From assembly GCA_003601535.1 (NCBI GenBank), contig PIXW01000249.1, positions 1-9,715 on the forward strand: a stretch of DNA of 9,715 nucleotides, in the 5' to 3' direction. The notes beneath the pieces were generated by a model. It did not search any database. It saw only the letters and a list, made by a program, of their open reading frames with translations, and was not told where the DNA came from. The position numbers and the translations under genes are program-made. Of the stretch, positions 1 to 6,435 are shown one piece after another (within the stretch, counting starts at the first letter, position 1; every line of letters begins with the position of its first letter). Source of the stretch: ANME-2 cluster archaeon (lineage in GTDB: Archaea; Halobacteriota; Methanosarcinia; Methanosarcinales; Methanogasteraceae).

Positions 1-141
1 TCTGAGACAGAGACGCATGATTTCAAGGAGTCTTCGCCGTTTCCTGTGGAACCGGTCGCTTCCGAAGCACCCGAACCAATTCCTGGTGAGAATTCGGATC
101 TGGTTGGCAGATACTTCGAGGAACTGGCTGCGGCAGGATGA
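1..141 (+). CDS. C-terminal end of an unidentified protein (partial, 46 codons visible)
   Basis: The first forward frame is open from the window edge to a TGA at 139-141. The visible 46 residues are rich in Glu, Pro and Ser for the first 30 or so, like a disordered linker, and finish with a short possible helix (DLVGRYFEELAAAG). The stop abuts the ATG of the next gene with no spacer (TGAATG), the arrangement expected of translationally coupled genes in one operon. That junction is the main reason to believe the frame is real. The family cannot be recognised from this tail, and no function is proposed. Confidence 0.55.
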   Translation, partial: SETETHDFKESSPFPVEPVASEAPEPIPGENSDLVGRYFEELAAAG

Positions 142-1317
142 ATGTACGACTTGATCATCGCTGGTGGCGGTCCTGCAGGCTCGACTGCAGCGTACAGGGC
201 AGCAAAAGACGGGCTTTCTGTGCTGGTGATTGAGAAGGAGTCATATCCGAGAGACAAGACATGCGGCGGTGGAGTCTCTCAGAAAGCAGTGGATATAATC
301 GGAAAGATCGATAAGGAATTGATCGAGCGTGAGGTATTCGGTGCACGCATATTTTTGCCGGATTACAGAAACTTCACAGGAATGCTGGATGATCGTGTCG
401 CAATAATGACCCGCCGGGAGAACCTTGATCGCTGGCTCATCAACAGAGCAGAGAATTCTGGTGCTGTGATTCAGGATGGCGAGAAGGTGCTGGATATTGT
501 TTTTGGTGCGGATTACGTAGAGGTGGTAACACCCAAAAACCGGTATCGTTCAAGGATGGTTATCGGATCTGATGGGGTGAACAGCACGGTAGCGAGAAAG
601 TCAGGCATAAGAACACGCTGGGGCGATGGCGTTGGTCTGTGTCTGGAGGCTGAGGTCGAACTTGGAGAGGCGCTTACAGATGAATGTGTTGGTGATAAAT
701 TAACTGAATTTTATTTTATCGGAGAGTGGGGCTATGGATGGGTATTTCCGAAGAGCGATCGTATCTCCATAGGCATCGGCGGATGGGGTACGCGGCTGCA
801 TGACCCGAAAACACTGTTCAGGAGATTCGTCAGGAATGTTTCACTTCAAAAGAATATCGATATCGAAGATAAAATGAATAACGTCAACATCCATAGAATT
901 CCTGCTGGTGGTTTTGACCGGAGAATACATAGTGACCGTGTGCTTTTGACAGGTGATGCTGCCGGTTTCGTCGATCCGTTTCTTGGCGAGGGGATCTATT
1001 ATGCTGTGAAGAGCGGGGAGATAGCGGCAGAAGTTGCAACAGGTGCTGTTGAAAGCGATGATTTCTCTGAAAGATTTCTGGATGAATATGTGCTAAAATG
1101 CGAAAAAGAGTTCAATTATGATCTGAAATCTGCACTCAGGTTTGCAAAGATTACTTATGGTCGTCTGGACCTATTTCTAAACGCGTTGCGGAGCGATAAT
1201 CGGTTATTCATGGAATACCTGAGAACCGTAAGAGGTGATATGACATACACCGATTTTAACAGATGGTGCGTACTAAGATCTCCTGTGACGCTTGCAAAAC
1301 TGATCTGCAACAGATAA
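142..1317 (+). CDS. Geranylgeranyl reductase family FAD-dependent oxidoreductase
   Basis: This 391-residue flavoprotein is of the usual family length. It shows an N-terminal Rossmann dinucleotide-binding motif (GGGPAG, residues 8-13) with the ribose-binding Glu at about 31, then the family's CGGGVS signature at 41-46. A DG motif (IGSDGVNS) lies at about 141-148, the aromatic-rich GYGWVFPK substrate-pocket motif at about 197-204, and the second FAD-binding motif GDAAGFVDPFLGEG at 271-284. Members of this family saturate geranylgeranyl chains; in archaea the best-known role is reduction of digeranylgeranylglycerophospholipids to give saturated membrane lipids, with reduced ferredoxin or a similar donor. 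Which prenyl substrate this copy uses cannot be read from sequence, and archaea often carry several paralogues. The ATG directly follows the stop of the upstream frame, so translation is probably coupled. No neighbour points to a special pathway. Confidence 0.88.
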   Translation: MYDLIIAGGGPAGSTAAYRAAKDGLSVLVIEKESYPRDKTCGGGVSQKAVDIIGKIDKELIEREVFGARIFLPDYRNFTGMLDDRVAIMTRRENLDRWLINRAENSGAVIQDGEKVLDIVFGADYVEVVTPKNRYRSRMVIGSDGVNSTVARKSGIRTRWGDGVGLCLEAEVELGEALTDECVGDKLTEFYFIGEWGYGWVFPKSDRISIGIGGWGTRLHDPKTLFRRFVRNVSLQKNIDIEDKMNNVNIHRIPAGGFDRRIHSDRVLLTGDAAGFVDPFLGEGIYYAVKSGEIAAEVATGAVESDDFSERFLDEYVLKCEKEFNYDLKSALRFAKITYGRLDLFLNALRSDNRLFMEYLRTVRGDMTYTDFNRWCVLRSPVTLAKLICNR

Positions 1318-1359
1318 ACGATCAGTCTGTGTTTGGGTCGTGTACGTGAAATTTTTGGT

Positions 1360-1439
1360 GCTGGAACAACGATTGTCCGGACTACGGAAAGAATAAACGA
1401 GCGCTGTTGAAATACAAGACGTGGAAATGTTGTTCCAGC
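1360..1439. repeat. 11-bp perfect inverted repeat with 58-bp spacer
   Basis: GCTGGAACAAC at 1360-1370 is the exact reverse complement of GTTGTTCCAGC at 1429-1439; the flanking positions 1359/1440 and 1371/1428 would form G-U pairs in RNA. The arms lie inside the probable transposase remnant and bracket its premature stop. It could be the end structure of a small mobile element, a stem in a transcript, or a trace of the rearrangement that deleted part of the transposase. Confidence 0.5.
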
Positions 1440-1626
1440 GAAACACGAGGTACCATATTCTCCAGAATACGGCACTGTTTACACGCTGACTGCGATGAAG
1501 ATGGATACCAGACTGCTCATCAGCCATCATGAAGGCGGCAGAAGCACAGAAGATGCTATAGCATTGTTCAAACGACGTGAAAAACAAACACCCTACCGAT
1601 TATCCAATTTTGGAGATGCTGTTTTG

Positions 1627-1641
1627 ATACAAAGATTTATC
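1627..1641 (+). promoter_or_regulatory. Candidate archaeal TATA/BRE promoter for the membrane-protein gene
   Basis: A purine-rich BRE-like stretch (ATACAAA, 1627-1633) directly precedes a TATA-like GATTTATC (1634-1641). A start site about 25 bp downstream would fall near 1662, giving a leader of roughly 15 nt that just includes the Shine-Dalgarno GGAG at 1666-1669, seven bases before the ATG at 1677. The spacing fits archaeal promoters, but such AT-rich motifs are common, so this is a candidate only. Confidence 0.35.
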
Positions 1642-1676
1642 TGGCATCACACTATTGATATGTTTGGAGTGGTTCG

Positions 1677-2645
1677 ATGTACAGGCTGTTCATCATCTTC
1701 AGCACAATCTCGCTCATAGCCGGACTGATCGCTATGTTCATGTGGGTCAGGGTGTACCAGCAGACCCAGAAAGGCTCGATTGCATGGTTATTGCTCGCGC
1801 TTACCGCTGTGTTCCTGATCACGACCTCGGTGTTCCCTGCAATTGCAATTCAATATTCCGGGATCGAAGATGCGATGGATGCGATACTCATGTTTCTTGC
1901 ATTCTGGAGCGTTGTTTACACAGGAACATTCGCAGGCGCTGGCTTTTTAGTGTACAGAGCGTTTAAGACCGTTCCAAGAGAGCAGATCGGTGAGTTTCTT
2001 GTGGAAGGGATGGTGTGGTCCATCCCAACAGCTGATGAGGTGAGCAATCTTCTTGGTAAATCTACCCTGCTTGAATACACACCGGAAAGCAGATACGAGG
2101 ACGCGGTGATCGAGATCACGCTCCGAATCTTTGGCGAATGCAGGAATGCAGTACTAATTTCAAACGAGCCGAGAATATCCGAGTACAGGAATAAATTACA
2201 TGATTTGATCGATATCGGTGCGATGAAATTCATAGAGATTTCATCCACTGCCACTGAAATTTCGGAGAGCAATGGCGTGGTCATTCTTCCACTGCAGCAG
2301 ATCGAACGGTTCTCTGACCTCTTCGATCAACTACATGAGGGAGTCTGGGTCATATTCGAGCCTGTGAGCCACCTGATTTCTGAACAGGGTGTTGATAAAA
2401 CATACGATGTTATTTCAAAGTCTGTTGAGGTATTTTCTCACAAACAATTCAATGTCATCGCGCTGATCAATAAGAAAGCACATGATGAGGATGTGATCAG
2501 CAGATTTGAAGGGTTATTCATCAATCATGCAGTTTTAACTACAGATAAGATTCAGGTGCTGAAGGGTAAGAAGGAAGAATACATCAGACTGATAGTTGGT
2601 GACCGGTTCTTTATCCACGGGGATGCGAAATCTACAGACGATTGA
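1677..2645 (+). CDS. Three-helix membrane protein with a DUF835/KaiC-like cytosolic domain
   Basis: This 322-residue protein begins with three hydrophobic segments (about residues 4-26, 35-58 and 67-94), so the N-terminus is membrane-embedded. The remaining 215 or so residues are soluble. That part begins like DUF835/MEDS-type domains (LLEYTPESRYEDAV, then a short strand ending in LISNEP, about 121-155). It ends with a pattern seen in degenerate KaiC/RecA-like archaeal domains (FNVIALINKKAHDEDVISRF, about 248-267, followed by GLFINHAV). No Walker A P-loop is present, so ATP hydrolysis is not expected. The ATG is supported by GGAG seven bases upstream. The gene's last 14 bp overlap the end of the convergent cheC. 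A sensory or signalling role beside the chemotaxis operon is an inference from position; the domain assignment is by pattern and is moderate at best. Confidence 0.72.
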   Translation: MYRLFIIFSTISLIAGLIAMFMWVRVYQQTQKGSIAWLLLALTAVFLITTSVFPAIAIQYSGIEDAMDAILMFLAFWSVVYTGTFAGAGFLVYRAFKTVPREQIGEFLVEGMVWSIPTADEVSNLLGKSTLLEYTPESRYEDAVIEITLRIFGECRNAVLISNEPRISEYRNKLHDLIDIGAMKFIEISSTATEISESNGVVILPLQQIERFSDLFDQLHEGVWVIFEPVSHLISEQGVDKTYDVISKSVEVFSHKQFNVIALINKKAHDEDVISRFEGLFINHAVLTTDKIQVLKGKKEEYIRLIVGDRFFIHGDAKSTDD

Positions 2646-3225
2646 AGAGCATCTCCATCTTATCCGGATCCGGGAGCAGCAGAATGTTGCAGTCGATGTC
2701 CTGATCCACGACGTGCAGCGCACTGTTGAATGCGATTGCAATATTGTTTTCAGCGCGCCCATCCAGCGAACGATCGATCACAGAGTGCAGCAGGTCGCAT
2801 GCAATCGATGGTGGACTCTGGGTAAGTTCGATAGAGACCGTATCAGCCCAGACATCGATGAACGGTGATGTCAGGATGTTACCCACCTCGAGTATCGCAG
2901 ACTCCTGCATCTCGGTCAGATATTCCAGGGGTTCCTCATCATCCATACCTGCGAGCAGAATGTCTGCCAGTTTGCGTGCACTCTCGATCGATAGAACCGT
3001 CAACACCGAGCCAGAGACCTCGCCAGAAAATCCAGCGTAAGCCCCAACAATATGCTCATCAGACAACCCAATAGCTGAAGGAATTCTCTCGATCGCTTCC
3101 ACGCTGACAGTTGAAACATCCATCACAACCTCCATACCGAGCATCCCGGAGAGTGATTCCATCGCCAGGCTTGCGCTCCTGTCACCCATCTCCTTTATCG
3201 ATTCAAGGACGTTAAGTTCGACCAT
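2632..3225 (-). CDS. cheC: CheC-family CheY-P phosphatase, distal tandem copy
   Basis: This is the last gene of the operon, 197 residues. CheC proteins are cytosolic phosphatases of CheY-P built from two pseudo-symmetric halves, each able to carry a D/S-x3-E-x2-N-x22-P active site; they also bind CheD. The second site is intact: S109, E113, N116 and P139 fit the spacing exactly (SAILEVGN). The first site is degraded: the corresponding residues are E8, E12 and D15, with Asp replacing the key Asn, and no Pro at the expected position 38. The ATG sits 2 nt after the stop of the upstream cheC, and its Shine-Dalgarno (GAGGG) lies within that gene's final codons, so the two are co-translated. The C-terminal tail (HVVDQDIDCNILLLPDPDKM) is nearly identical to that of its neighbour, indicating duplication. 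Its stop overlaps the convergent membrane-protein gene. Confidence 0.9.
   Translation of the reverse strand: MVELNVLESIKEMGDRSASLAMESLSGMLGMEVVMDVSTVSVEAIERIPSAIGLSDEHIVGAYAGFSGEVSGSVLTVLSIESARKLADILLAGMDDEEPLEYLTEMQESAILEVGNILTSPFIDVWADTVSIELTQSPPSIACDLLHSVIDRSLDGRAENNIAIAFNSALHVVDQDIDCNILLLPDPDKMEMLFNRL
2680..2706. repeat. 27-bp direct repeat, copy in the distal cheC
   Basis: The 27 bases at 2680-2706 recur without mismatch at 3282-3308, 602 bp away. They encode part of the conserved tail around VDQDIDCNIL. Perfect identity over 27 bp, including third codon positions, supports a tandem duplication and suggests strong constraint or gene conversion at this spot. Confidence 0.85.
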
Positions 3226-3227
3226 AA

Positions 3228-3833
3228 TTAGCCCTCAAAGTTATCAAAGACCATCTGCATCTTATCGGGATCAGGAAGCACCAGAATGTTGCAGTCGATG
3301 TCCTGATCAACAACATGAATCGCGCTGTTAAAGACCACGGCAAAGTCCCCCTTCTCGGATGCCTTCGCGAGCGAGGCATCGATGATCGAGGAAACATAAT
3401 CGTATGCAAACGCGGGTGGGCTCTGGTTCAGTCCCAGGTTGAATGCGTTTGCCCATACATCGATGAACGAGGATGTGATGATATTCCCGATCTCCTCGAC
3501 TGCTGACTGCTGCATCTCTGAAAGTACAGAATCGCCATCAGAACCATCTTCCATGCCTGCAAGCATGATATCGGCGAGTCTCCGGGCAGATGGGATCGAG
3601 AGTAACGTCAAAACCGATCCTGGAAGTTCACCTGTGAACCGCACATACAATCCGACCATCGCATCATCGGTTATGCCGATGACTGCTGGGATCTGTTCGA
3701 TCTCTGCCAGATCGACAGCAGAAACTTTCATCAGCACCTGCATGCCGGTCATATCAGCAAGCGACTGGATCGCCATCTCCGCGCTCTGGTCTCCGAGTTT
3801 CTTCAGCCCTTTAAGCGTTTCCATTCCGATCAT
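3228..3833 (-). CDS. cheC: CheC-family CheY-P phosphatase, proximal tandem copy
   Basis: This second CheC-type phosphatase has about 201 residues and lies directly behind cheY. Counting from the GTG at 3839, the active-site residues are S112, E116, N119 and P142 (SAVEEIGN, then Pro 23 residues after the Asn), an exact match to the phosphatase motif. The first-half site is lost: LKKLGD has Lys where the catalytic Glu should be and Asp where the Asn should be. Two starts compete. GTG at 3839-3837 overlaps the cheY stop by 4 nt (GTGA). ATG at 3833-3831 gives an N-terminus of exactly the same length as the tandem copy and is chosen here, with GGGG eight bases upstream as a weak ribosome site. Being next to cheY fits a role in resetting CheY-P, and interaction with CheD is expected from the family. 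Confidence 0.9.
   Translation of the reverse strand: MIGMETLKGLKKLGDQSAEMAIQSLADMTGMQVLMKVSAVDLAEIEQIPAVIGITDDAMVGLYVRFTGELPGSVLTLLSIPSARRLADIMLAGMEDGSDGDSVLSEMQQSAVEEIGNIITSSFIDVWANAFNLGLNQSPPAFAYDYVSSIIDASLAKASEKGDFAVVFNSAIHVVDQDIDCNILVLPDPDKMQMVFDNFEG
3282..3308. repeat. 27-bp direct repeat, copy in the proximal cheC
   Basis: This is the partner of the repeat at 2680-2706, identical over its whole length, in the same reading frame and at the equivalent place in the second cheC gene. Recombination between the copies would delete one cheC-equivalent (602 bp) and leave a single hybrid gene. Confidence 0.85.
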
Positions 3834-3835
3834 GA

Positions 3836-4195
3836 TCACTGCCCCAGTAAACTCTCAACTTCCGCAAGAACACTTGGTCCCTGGAATGGCTTGGTGATGT
3901 ACCCTCTGGCACCAGCTTTGATTGCTGCCTTCACCTTCTCGTCCTGCCCAACCGATGTGCACATGATGATCTTTGCATCAGGGTGCTTCTTCATGATGTT
4001 GCTGGCCGCAAGTATCCCGTCCATGTGCGGCATCACGATATCCATCAGCACAAGGTCTGGAGATACCTGATCGTACATCTCGACCGCTTCCACCCCATGC
4101 TCGGCTTCTCCCACGATGGTATGCGAGCTTGCGAGCACCTTCTTTAAGAGTGCGCGCATGAACTTCGAATCGTCTACCAGTAGTATATTTGCCAT
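3836..4195 (-). CDS. cheY: Chemotaxis response regulator CheY
   Basis: This is a stand-alone receiver domain of 119 residues. CheY takes phosphate from CheA and carries the signal to the motor, in archaea through CheF rather than FliM. All conserved positions are present: the acidic pair D8-D9 (LLVDDS), phospho-acceptor D52 (LVLMDIVMP), the switch Thr T80 (MCTSVGQ) and K102 (YITKPF). No output domain follows. The ATG at 4195 has the strongest Shine-Dalgarno of the operon, GAGGAGG at 4204-4210, with an 8-nt spacer and overlapping the cheF stop codon, so CheY is probably made in excess of its neighbours. The stop abuts or overlaps the next gene, cheC. Confidence 0.96.
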   Translation of the reverse strand: MANILLVDDSKFMRALLKKVLASSHTIVGEAEHGVEAVEMYDQVSPDLVLMDIVMPHMDGILAASNIMKKHPDAKIIMCTSVGQDEKVKAAIKAGARGYITKPFQGPSVLAEVESLLGQ

Positions 4196-4203
4196 TATTA
4201 ACC

Positions 4204-4210
4204 CCTCCTC
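4204..4210 (-). promoter_or_regulatory. Strong Shine-Dalgarno site of cheY
   Basis: On the minus strand GAGGAGG precedes the cheY ATG by 8 nt and shares bases with the TGA of cheF (4209-4211). It is the only near-perfect anti-16S match among the gene starts of this operon, consistent with high CheY output and with coupling to the end of cheF translation. Confidence 0.8.
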
Positions 4211-5141
4211 ATGCTTGCATTTTCTTGTTCACTATATTTCTACCTTTCGGTGTGAGTTGGACATCCTTGCGCAGACGAACCAGTTCCACGAGTCCGTAAG
4301 AGATCAGTTTATCATAGATGCTCTCAACCTGATCCACATCCATTCCCTCCATAAAAGAGGGCACCTCGAGCGAGGAGATGCCAGAGTAGATCGCGACCAG
4401 TATCTCTTCATCAGTCTCATCCAAACCGGCTCCGGTAGAGGATCCACTTGTGGTACCGCTTACGTGCCTGGATATCACACCCTGCTCCTGCAGGTGGTCA
4501 TTTATATATTCTACGAGTAAATTCTGAATTTCAGCAAGTACAAATGTGTTATAAGTATTATTTTCATAAGAGTATTTTATATTTATAATATTTTGTGGTT
4601 TTCCGCCGATCTTCTGGTTCTCGGTCTGTACCAGTTCGATGTTGCTCAACGGGATATTCACGTTTCCTGATCTGCGCTGGATGACCAGTTTATCTGCTGT
4701 GCCACCAGGTGTCCATGATACATTGAGAATTCCCTGCTCCCACTGGGCACTGTCCTGGATCACGCCTCCGATTTTTGCCGGATGGAGTATGTAAACCGGT
4801 TTTTGATGAAGTTTCAGGAACATCAGGTATTTCTTCAATTTTTTCAGTTGCGAAGAGATTCCTGTGACTGCAACCGTTGTTTCCTTGCCTTCGCTGATGT
4901 AGGTCACCGATACATAATCCAGAACATTGCCGAGTTGTTTCTTTGGAATCTCCCTTCCAAAGCTACTGATCGCTGTGAGCGGGATGCCTTTTTTTTCTGT
5001 ACCGTACATCAACCAGATGCCGCCATAAGTGAGCACGATCCGGCACTGCACCCAGTTAGGTTGTTTGGCGTAGATGTCCATGAACAGGATCTTCCCGTCC
5101 AGCCATGTGACCACCTTTTCCTGTCCTGCGTTGTTCCCCAT
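4209..5141 (-). CDS. cheF: Taxis protein CheF (archaeal CheY-archaellum adaptor)
   Basis: This 310-residue protein fits the archaeal CheF family (formerly DUF439). In Halobacterium, CheF proteins bind CheY, CheD and CheC2 as well as archaellum accessory proteins, and are needed for the motor to respond to CheY-P. Residues 1-215 are beta-rich and contain two similar-looking halves, with TGISSQLKKLKKYLMFLK (93-110) closing the first and VLAEIQNLLVEYINDHL (201-217) the second. A Ser/Thr/Gly-rich linker (about 222-239) leads to a C-terminal winged-helix-like region (about 240-308) ending in VQLTPKGRNIV, a typical wing. The start is supported by GAGGT just upstream; the ATG lies 1 nt after the cheR stop. 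Its place between cheR and cheY fits the adaptor role. The assignment rests on family resemblance and position. An AT-rich stretch lies in the middle of the gene. Confidence 0.88.
   Translation of the reverse strand: MGNNAGQEKVVTWLDGKILFMDIYAKQPNWVQCRIVLTYGGIWLMYGTEKKGIPLTAISSFGREIPKKQLGNVLDYVSVTYISEGKETTVAVTGISSQLKKLKKYLMFLKLHQKPVYILHPAKIGGVIQDSAQWEQGILNVSWTPGGTADKLVIQRRSGNVNIPLSNIELVQTENQKIGGKPQNIINIKYSYENNTYNTFVLAEIQNLLVEYINDHLQEQGVISRHVSGTTSGSSTGAGLDETDEEILVAIYSGISSLEVPSFMEGMDVDQVESIYDKLISYGLVELVRLRKDVQLTPKGRNIVNKKMQA
4571..4597 (-). promoter_or_regulatory. AT-rich TATA-like stretch inside cheF, possible internal promoter
   Basis: On the minus strand this stretch reads ATATTATAAATATAAAATAC, clearly more AT-rich than the rest of the operon. 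It encodes an Ile/Lys/Tyr/Asn-rich strand (INIKYSYENN), which by itself can explain the composition. If it served as a TATA box, transcription would begin about 350 nt upstream of cheY and give extra cheY-cheC-cheC message. No direct evidence exists in the sequence. Confidence 0.2.
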
Positions 5142-5142
5142 A

Positions 5143-5940
5143 CTACCTCTGATATATTCGTTCTTTATTATTTACTGATTTAAATTTGTCTTTCGCCTCA
5201 CCGACCAGTGTCTCGGTCTTCCCCATGATGAAATAACCACCATCATTCAATGAACGATAGAAATTAATAAATAATTTTTCCTGCAGGTCTCTTGAGAAGT
5301 ATATCACGGCATTCCTGCACAGTATCATATCCATCATCGGAAGTGCCCGCTCATTGATCAGATCATGTCTCTTGAATGTCACGATCTTTCGGAGGGGTTC
5401 GATCACCTGATACCCGCCATCAACCTGATTAAAATATTTCGTCAAATATGTTCGCTTGATGCCCTTCAGAATATTGGAATCATAGATCCCCTGCCTGCCC
5501 TTCGCAAGAGAGGCATCATCGATGTCTGTTGCATAGATTGTGATCCTGAAATCATTGATCTGTGATCCGAGAACCTGATGAAGCAGTATCGCTACCGAGT
5601 ATGCCTCAGCACCACTGGAACAGCCCGCACTCCATATACGCAGGGTATTTCGGTTATCCTTTCGTTTTTCCTCGATCAGCAATCGTAAAACGCGTCCAAT
5701 TTCATCAAAGACGCTGTTATCCCTGAAGAACTCAGTTACATTGACGGTGAGCGCATCCAGTAATGTGGGATATTCATCCTTATCGTTGTCAAGCACTTTC
5801 ATGTACTCCCTGTACGATTTCGCACCAGTGGCACGCATCCTGATAGCGAATCTTCGCTTCAGATACGGATCCTTGTACTGATTGCAGCTGAAGTTCCGGT
5901 CATCTGAGATCTTCTTCTTAAGTCTCTCAAAATCATCCAT
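5143..5940 (-). CDS. cheR: Chemotaxis protein methyltransferase CheR
   Basis: This 265-residue protein has the two-domain CheR layout. An N-terminal helical domain (about 1-65, with YKDPYLKRRFAIRMRATG at 22-39) is followed by a SAM-dependent methyltransferase domain. Visible family motifs are NVTEFFRD (67-74), the SAM-binding loop WSAGCSSGAEAYS (103-115), ATDID (137-141, where the acidic residue contacts SAM ribose) and MILCRNAVIYF (205-215). The enzyme adds methyl groups to receptor glutamates in adaptation, opposing CheB. There is no C-terminal pentapeptide-binding or TPR extension. The ATG directly follows the cheD stop (TGAATG), so translation is probably coupled. The stop is TAG, one base before the cheF start. 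Confidence 0.96.
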   Translation of the reverse strand: MDDFERLKKKISDDRNFSCNQYKDPYLKRRFAIRMRATGAKSYREYMKVLDNDKDEYPTLLDALTVNVTEFFRDNSVFDEIGRVLRLLIEEKRKDNRNTLRIWSAGCSSGAEAYSVAILLHQVLGSQINDFRITIYATDIDDASLAKGRQGIYDSNILKGIKRTYLTKYFNQVDGGYQVIEPLRKIVTFKRHDLINERALPMMDMILCRNAVIYFSRDLQEKLFINFYRSLNDGGYFIMGKTETLVGEAKDKFKSVNNKERIYQR

Positions 5941-6432
5941 TCAAATCACCTTTATGCCTTTAGCAATCGTTTTTATGACGTATTTTCCATCGATGGTATG
6001 CAGTTCCACTGTTCTTCCATAATTGCTCCCTGTGTCCTCTGCGAGTAGCTTGATCCCTTCCTGCGCCAGTTTCTCCTTTACGGCAGCGACATTGTTATCG
6101 CCGATCTTCAGGAAGGAACTGTTCTCCCTTGCACATGCAAACATGTGTGCTCCGCCTGCAATCTTGGCTGTTATGCGTCTTTTCATGGCATTTAATTCGA
6201 TCATCTTCTTTATGGTCAGTTCAATGCCGGTGTCGGCATATTTCATTGGATTAATGTCGCCGTTACTGGCGCGCTTGCTGCTCGGAAGCATGATATGTGC
6301 AAGCCCTCCGACCTTCGCTCCTGGATCGTACAGCGCGATGCCCACACACGACCCGAGCCCTATGGTGACCAGCACCGCAGGGTTGTGAGATACTTTCGCA
6401 TCTGCCATTCCAACCTTGATGATCTCTGACAT
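5941..6432 (-). CDS. cheD: Chemoreceptor glutamine deamidase CheD
   Basis: This 163-residue protein has the complete CheD catalytic triad with the same spacing as the Thermotoga enzyme: T23, C29 and H46 (TIGLGSCV and GLAHIMLP). Later family motifs are also present: KYADTG (65-70), AGGAHMF (92-98), IGDNN (110-114) and NYGRTVELH (about 137-145). CheD deamidates receptor glutamines, and in CheC-containing organisms its activity is controlled by binding CheC, which here has two copies in the same operon. The ATG at 6432 is 3 nt after the cheA stop, and its ribosome site (GTGAGGG) overlaps the end of cheA. The stop abuts the cheR start. Confidence 0.96.
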   Translation of the reverse strand: MSEIIKVGMADAKVSHNPAVLVTIGLGSCVGIALYDPGAKVGGLAHIMLPSSKRASNGDINPMKYADTGIELTIKKMIELNAMKRRITAKIAGGAHMFACARENSSFLKIGDNNVAAVKEKLAQEGIKLLAEDTGSNYGRTVELHTIDGKYVIKTIAKGIKVI

Positions 6433-6435
6433 CCC

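Larger units (their letters stand above)
1318..1650 (+). pseudogene. Probable decayed transposase fragment filling the intergenic gap
   Basis: The 359-bp gap between the reductase and the membrane-protein gene has no intact gene. The first forward frame, however, reads like parts of an insertion-sequence transposase. A helix-turn-helix-like stretch (VREIFGAGTTIVRTTERINE, about 1345-1404) is followed by an in-frame TGA at 1408-1410. Further on comes a segment (YGTVYTLTAMKMDTRLLISH, about 1465-1524, then EGGRSTEDAIALF) that resembles the RNase-H-like catalytic core of IS1/InsB-type DDE transposases, where a 'G-D-V-W-x-x-x-A-x-x-x-x-S/T-R-L' strand precedes a 'G-x-R-T/S' turn. The expected catalytic acidic residues are not evident and the gene is far too short. 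The likely reading is a remnant with internal deletion and a nonsense codon. Family assignment rests on pattern recognition only; chance resemblance remains possible. Confidence 0.45.

Noticed and set aside
1351..1356. T-run after the reductase gene as a terminator
   Set aside because: Only five consecutive T with no preceding stem; too weak to call, although archaeal terminators can be simple T-tracts.
1495..1719. 74-codon forward frame beginning with ATG in the 1318-1676 gap
   Set aside because: It is not an independent gene: the transposase-like similarity begins well upstream of its ATG, and its end runs in the wrong frame into the membrane-protein gene.
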